From Pseudomonas viridiflava (GTDB lineage Bacteria; Pseudomonadota; Gammaproteobacteria; Pseudomonadales; Pseudomonadaceae), in assembly GCF_900590885.1 (NCBI RefSeq), contig NZ_UUON01000019.1:1-64000 (forward strand): a stretch of 64,000 nucleotides of DNA, read 5' to 3'. Positions within the stretch are counted from its first letter, which is position 1. Every line of letters starts with the position of its first letter. Of the stretch, positions 61,826 through 64,000 are shown piece by piece. Below the pieces are notes generated by a model that was not told where the DNA came from, ran no database searches, and saw only the letters and a program-made list of their open reading frames with translations. The position numbers and the translations under genes are program-made.

Positions 61826-62710
61826 TCAAATCGCAAACGCATGCTGTGTCTGGCCCTGGTGATAACGCAATCGGCTGACCTGCCGCTCGGGTTTCAGAAA
61901 GCCCACCACTGCCTCTTTGCTGTCCCGGCACGCCGCCTTGTGCTCCATATCCAGAAAATGCCCGGTCGCCTGAATGGTGCTGAAGCTGCTGTTGGGCACG
62001 TATTGGCCGAACTGCCGTGCATCCTGGGCGCTGGTGTATTCGTCCCATTCGCCGTTGAGGAACAGCACCGGTACGTCGATCTGGCGCGCGGCCTTGAGGT
62101 AGCAGAGTCGGTCGCTGTTGAGCACTTGGCTGATGTGAAAGTGCATCTGCCCGTATTCGTGCTCGGCCAGGCTGCTCACGTGTTTGTAGTTGAAGCGCTT
62201 GAACAGCGACGGCAGGTGTTTGCCGATGGTGCTGTTGACCAAGTGGCCGACGCGGTCGCGGTCGAGGTTGCCGAGGTAGTCGACGCCGCGTTCCAAGTAG
62301 TCGCGCATGGGCGCGTTGATCACCGGCGAGAACGAGCTGATCACGGCCTTTTCCACGCGACGCGGGCGCTGGGCCAGGGCGACGAGGGTTGCCGCACCGC
62401 CCCAGGAGAACGACAGAATGTGTTCGGCGGCGAAGTGGTCGATCAGTTCCAGCAGGATCTGGCCTTCGACTTCCTTCGTCAGCATTTGCTCATGGCGGTT
62501 ATGGATTTTGGAGCGACCGGCGTAGGGCTGGTCGTACAAAACCACGTTGAATTGCGGGTACAGGCTTTTCACGGTCTGGGCGAAAGAGGCCGTGGTGGCC
62601 ATGGAGCCATTGACCAGGATGATGGTCTTTGCCGCAGCATCCGCGCGATAGAACTCCGTGTAAACCCGATACTGACCCTGTATATCCAACACAGCGATTT
62701 CTGGCCTCAT
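61826..62710 (-). CDS. phaG: PhaG, 3-hydroxyacyl-ACP thioesterase/CoA transacylase
   Basis: 294-aa alpha/beta hydrolase-fold enzyme that diverts (R)-3-hydroxyacyl-ACP from fatty-acid synthesis to medium-chain polyhydroxyalkanoate precursors. MRPEIAVLDIQGQYRVYTEFYRADAA, the nucleophile FSWGGA (Ser102), KHLPSLFKRFNYKHVSSL and the C-terminal QHAFAI are near identical to the P. putida protein as I remember it. Related RhlA makes rhamnolipid precursors but differs in these blocks. Start 62710 with CAGGAG; a longer upstream frame is rejected. Confidence 0.93.
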   Translation of the reverse strand: MRPEIAVLDIQGQYRVYTEFYRADAAAKTIILVNGSMATTASFAQTVKSLYPQFNVVLYDQPYAGRSKIHNRHEQMLTKEVEGQILLELIDHFAAEHILSFSWGGAATLVALAQRPRRVEKAVISSFSPVINAPMRDYLERGVDYLGNLDRDRVGHLVNSTIGKHLPSLFKRFNYKHVSSLAEHEYGQMHFHISQVLNSDRLCYLKAARQIDVPVLFLNGEWDEYTSAQDARQFGQYVPNSSFSTIQATGHFLDMEHKAACRDSKEAVVGFLKPERQVSRLRYHQGQTQHAFAI

Positions 62711-63014
62711 GTCGTAAGACTCCTGGCAAGCGGGTAGGGCGCGCAGATCACTCTGCACGAGCTTTGTGACAGGTAGGCATACGCCTGAAAGATGAAGGCC
62801 CATGTCGGTCCGATGACGGCTGGCCGACGGGTGTTGTTATGGCGGGCAATTTGCCGGGAGGGCCCGTGGATACGGCGCGGGCGGGGCAAAGTGTTTCTTG
62901 GAGGTTATAGGCGACTCGCCAGTCATATTTAAACTGGTGAACTTGATTCAAGCACAGACTCGGGATGGCGCAAGGCGCGGAAATGGGTTTTTGCCATCAC
63001 CGGCCGAACGGTCG
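62711..63014. promoter_or_regulatory. phaG promoter region and rsuA downstream gap
   Basis: 304 bp without a gene. CCAGT (62919-62923) and ACTGG (62933-62937) flank an AT-rich centre. On the minus strand TTGAAT (about 62945) and an AT-rich ATATGA 17 bp away could be a promoter for phaG. The right part has no further signal that I can support. Confidence 0.35.
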
Positions 63015-63707
63015 TCAGACCTGTCGGATTTCATCCAGGGTCAACGCCCGGTACTCGCCCGGCGCCAGCGCCACATCTAACGCAAGCGGCCCCATGCGCT
63101 CGCGGTGCAAGCCGATCACCTTGTTGTTGAAGTGCCCGAACATGCGCTTCACTTGGTGGTAGCGGCCTTCGATGATGCTCAAGCGCGCCAGGCGCGGGCC
63201 TAGCAGTTCCAGTTCGGCTGGCTGGGTGGTCAGGTCTTCAAACGCAAAGTACAGGCCTGCAGCAAAGGTCGCCGCGTACTCGGGGCCGATGTCATCTTCG
63301 GTGGTCACGCGATAGACCTTGGGCAGCTTGGTGGTCGGTTGGGTCAGGCGCCGCGACCACTGGCCATCGTTGGTGATGAGCATCAGCCCGGTGGTGTTGA
63401 AATCCAGGCGGCCGGCGATATGCAGCTCGCCTTTGTCCGGCTCATCGAGCAAGTCCAGCACGGTAGGGTGCTGCGGGTCTGACGTAGCGCTCACGCACCC
63501 CTGGGGTTTGTGCAGCATGAAATACCGCGCCGGTTTGCCGGCCTGCAGCACATCACCGTCCACACATACACGGCTGAATTCGCGCACTTCATGGTGCGGG
63601 TCGCTGACCGCCACGCCATCCACCGTCACCCTGCGCTCAACCAACAACACACGAACTTGCTGACGGTTGAAACGCGGCAGGTTGCTGAGGAAACGGTCAA
63701 CGCGCAT
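63015..63707 (-). CDS. rsuA: 16S rRNA pseudouridine(516) synthase
   Basis: 230-aa RsuA-type pseudouridine synthase. N-terminal S4 domain (MRVDRFLSNLPRFNRQQVRVLLVERRVTVDG), catalytic Asp in AGRLDFNTTGLMLITNDG, and EGRYHQVKRMFGHFNNKV. It modifies U516 of 16S rRNA. Start at 63707, which overlaps the upstream CWC gene by 11 nt. RluB/RluF relatives are longer. Confidence 0.9.
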   Translation of the reverse strand: MRVDRFLSNLPRFNRQQVRVLLVERRVTVDGVAVSDPHHEVREFSRVCVDGDVLQAGKPARYFMLHKPQGCVSATSDPQHPTVLDLLDEPDKGELHIAGRLDFNTTGLMLITNDGQWSRRLTQPTTKLPKVYRVTTEDDIGPEYAATFAAGLYFAFEDLTTQPAELELLGPRLARLSIIEGRYHQVKRMFGHFNNKVIGLHRERMGPLALDVALAPGEYRALTLDEIRQV

Positions 63708-63909
63708 CGCGGCTGCGCAGTTGTTCGTCGACCTGGGCGCAACGCGGGCACAGGCAGGCCTTGTTGCGCAGCGCATCCGGCAGCGCTTCGAGCACCGCCG
63801 GGTCGATGGTGACGCTGTAGCACCAGCAGGCCTGGTCGGCGGTGCGTGGGTCGGCCAGGGTGCAGTCGTTGCGGGCGCCGCAGGCGGGGCAAAGCGTGGG
63901 TGTGGTCAT
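63697..63909 (-). CDS. Cysteine-rich CWC family protein
   Basis: 70-aa protein with three Cys pairs: CPACGARNDC, ACWCYSVTI and ACLCPRC. This is the CWC zinc-ribbon-like family, of unknown function. It overlaps the rsuA start by 11 nt, so the two are probably co-translated. Confidence 0.85.
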   Translation of the reverse strand: MTTPTLCPACGARNDCTLADPRTADQACWCYSVTIDPAVLEALPDALRNKACLCPRCAQVDEQLRSRDAR

Positions 63910-63953
63910 GGGTCGTGCAGGGCCGTGGAAGTCCCTGCACGATACAGCGCCGG

Positions 63954-64000
63954 TCAGTCGCGTTCCAGCACCACGACCCGCTGCCCGGCGCCGATGCCGC
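63954..64000 (-). CDS. 3' end of an unidentified gene (cut by window edge)
   Basis: On the minus strand the frame ends GIGAGQRVVVLERD followed by TGA at 63954-63956. The high-GC codon pattern and the following 45-nt gap to the CWC gene suggest a real C-terminus. The piece is too short to identify. Confidence 0.5.
   Translation of the reverse strand, partial: GIGAGQRVVVLERD

Overview
The window is a high-GC, densely coding chromosomal stretch that looks like a fluorescent Pseudomonas (P. fluorescens group). The evidence is a full protocatechuate (pca) cluster in the order R-K-IJFHG-TBDC, an EmhABC/TtgABC-type RND pump with a divergent TtgR/EmhR repressor, PhaG, OlsBA, and repeated REP/REPIN palindromes (arms like TGTGGGAGGGGGCTTGCCCCC). 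It is chromosomal backbone with small accessory pieces. No prophage, transposase, CRISPR array or rRNA is visible.

Layout. 1-2.3 kb: a folded non-coding element, a PiT phosphate transporter and a small unknown gene. 2.3-13.7 kb: the protocatechuate branch of the beta-ketoadipate pathway. PcaK and PcaT import aromatic acids and probably beta-ketoadipate-type dicarboxylates, PcaHG cleaves the ring, PcaB/C/D make beta-ketoadipate, PcaIJ adds CoA and PcaF releases acetyl-CoA and succinyl-CoA. PcaR can be tied to two promoters by pairs of CGATAATCG boxes with identical 19-bp spacing. 13.8-16 kb: a lipoprotein deacetylase and an OprD-type porin. 16.2-22.9 kb: the RND pump and its repressor, with a clear operator over the promoter. 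23.2-25.8 kb: an ArsR/MFS/old-yellow-enzyme operon. 25.9-31.5 kb: AcpH, the OlsBA ornithine-lipid operon, a beta-lactamase-like hydrolase, a YceI protein and a cardiolipin-synthase-like enzyme. Divergent Pho-box-like repeats sit between olsB and the hydrolase gene.

31.6-42.8 kb: a GH3 beta-glucosidase, a LemA/TPM/TPM trio, a methyltransferase, an EamA exporter, and a TonB receptor with its FecI/FecR surface-signalling pair. 43-54 kb: a DUF4917 gene with SIR2/AbiH-like motifs, an iron alcohol dehydrogenase, transporters, and a LysR - family III CoA-transferase - HMG-CoA-lyase - MFS cluster that probably degrades a branched dicarboxylic acid such as 3-hydroxy-3-methylglutarate. 54-60 kb: an Ogt-type DNA repair protein, HicAB and RelE/HTH toxin-antitoxin pairs, and a LysR/MFS/MFS locus. 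60-64 kb: a DUF3077 gene behind a hairpin-rich leader, a DUF3833 lipoprotein behind a TGTACA-N12-TGTACA operator like that of the light-responsive LitR regulators, tRNA-Gly, phaG, rsuA and a CWC protein. A partial gene runs off the right edge.

The candidates most worth following up are the SIR2/AbiH-like DUF4917 protein, the paired Pho boxes that join ornithine-lipid synthesis to an uncharacterised hydrolase, the LitR-like operator, and the perfectly folding 79-nt multi-branch element at the left edge. All names rest on reading the sequence and on remembered family features; no database search was run.
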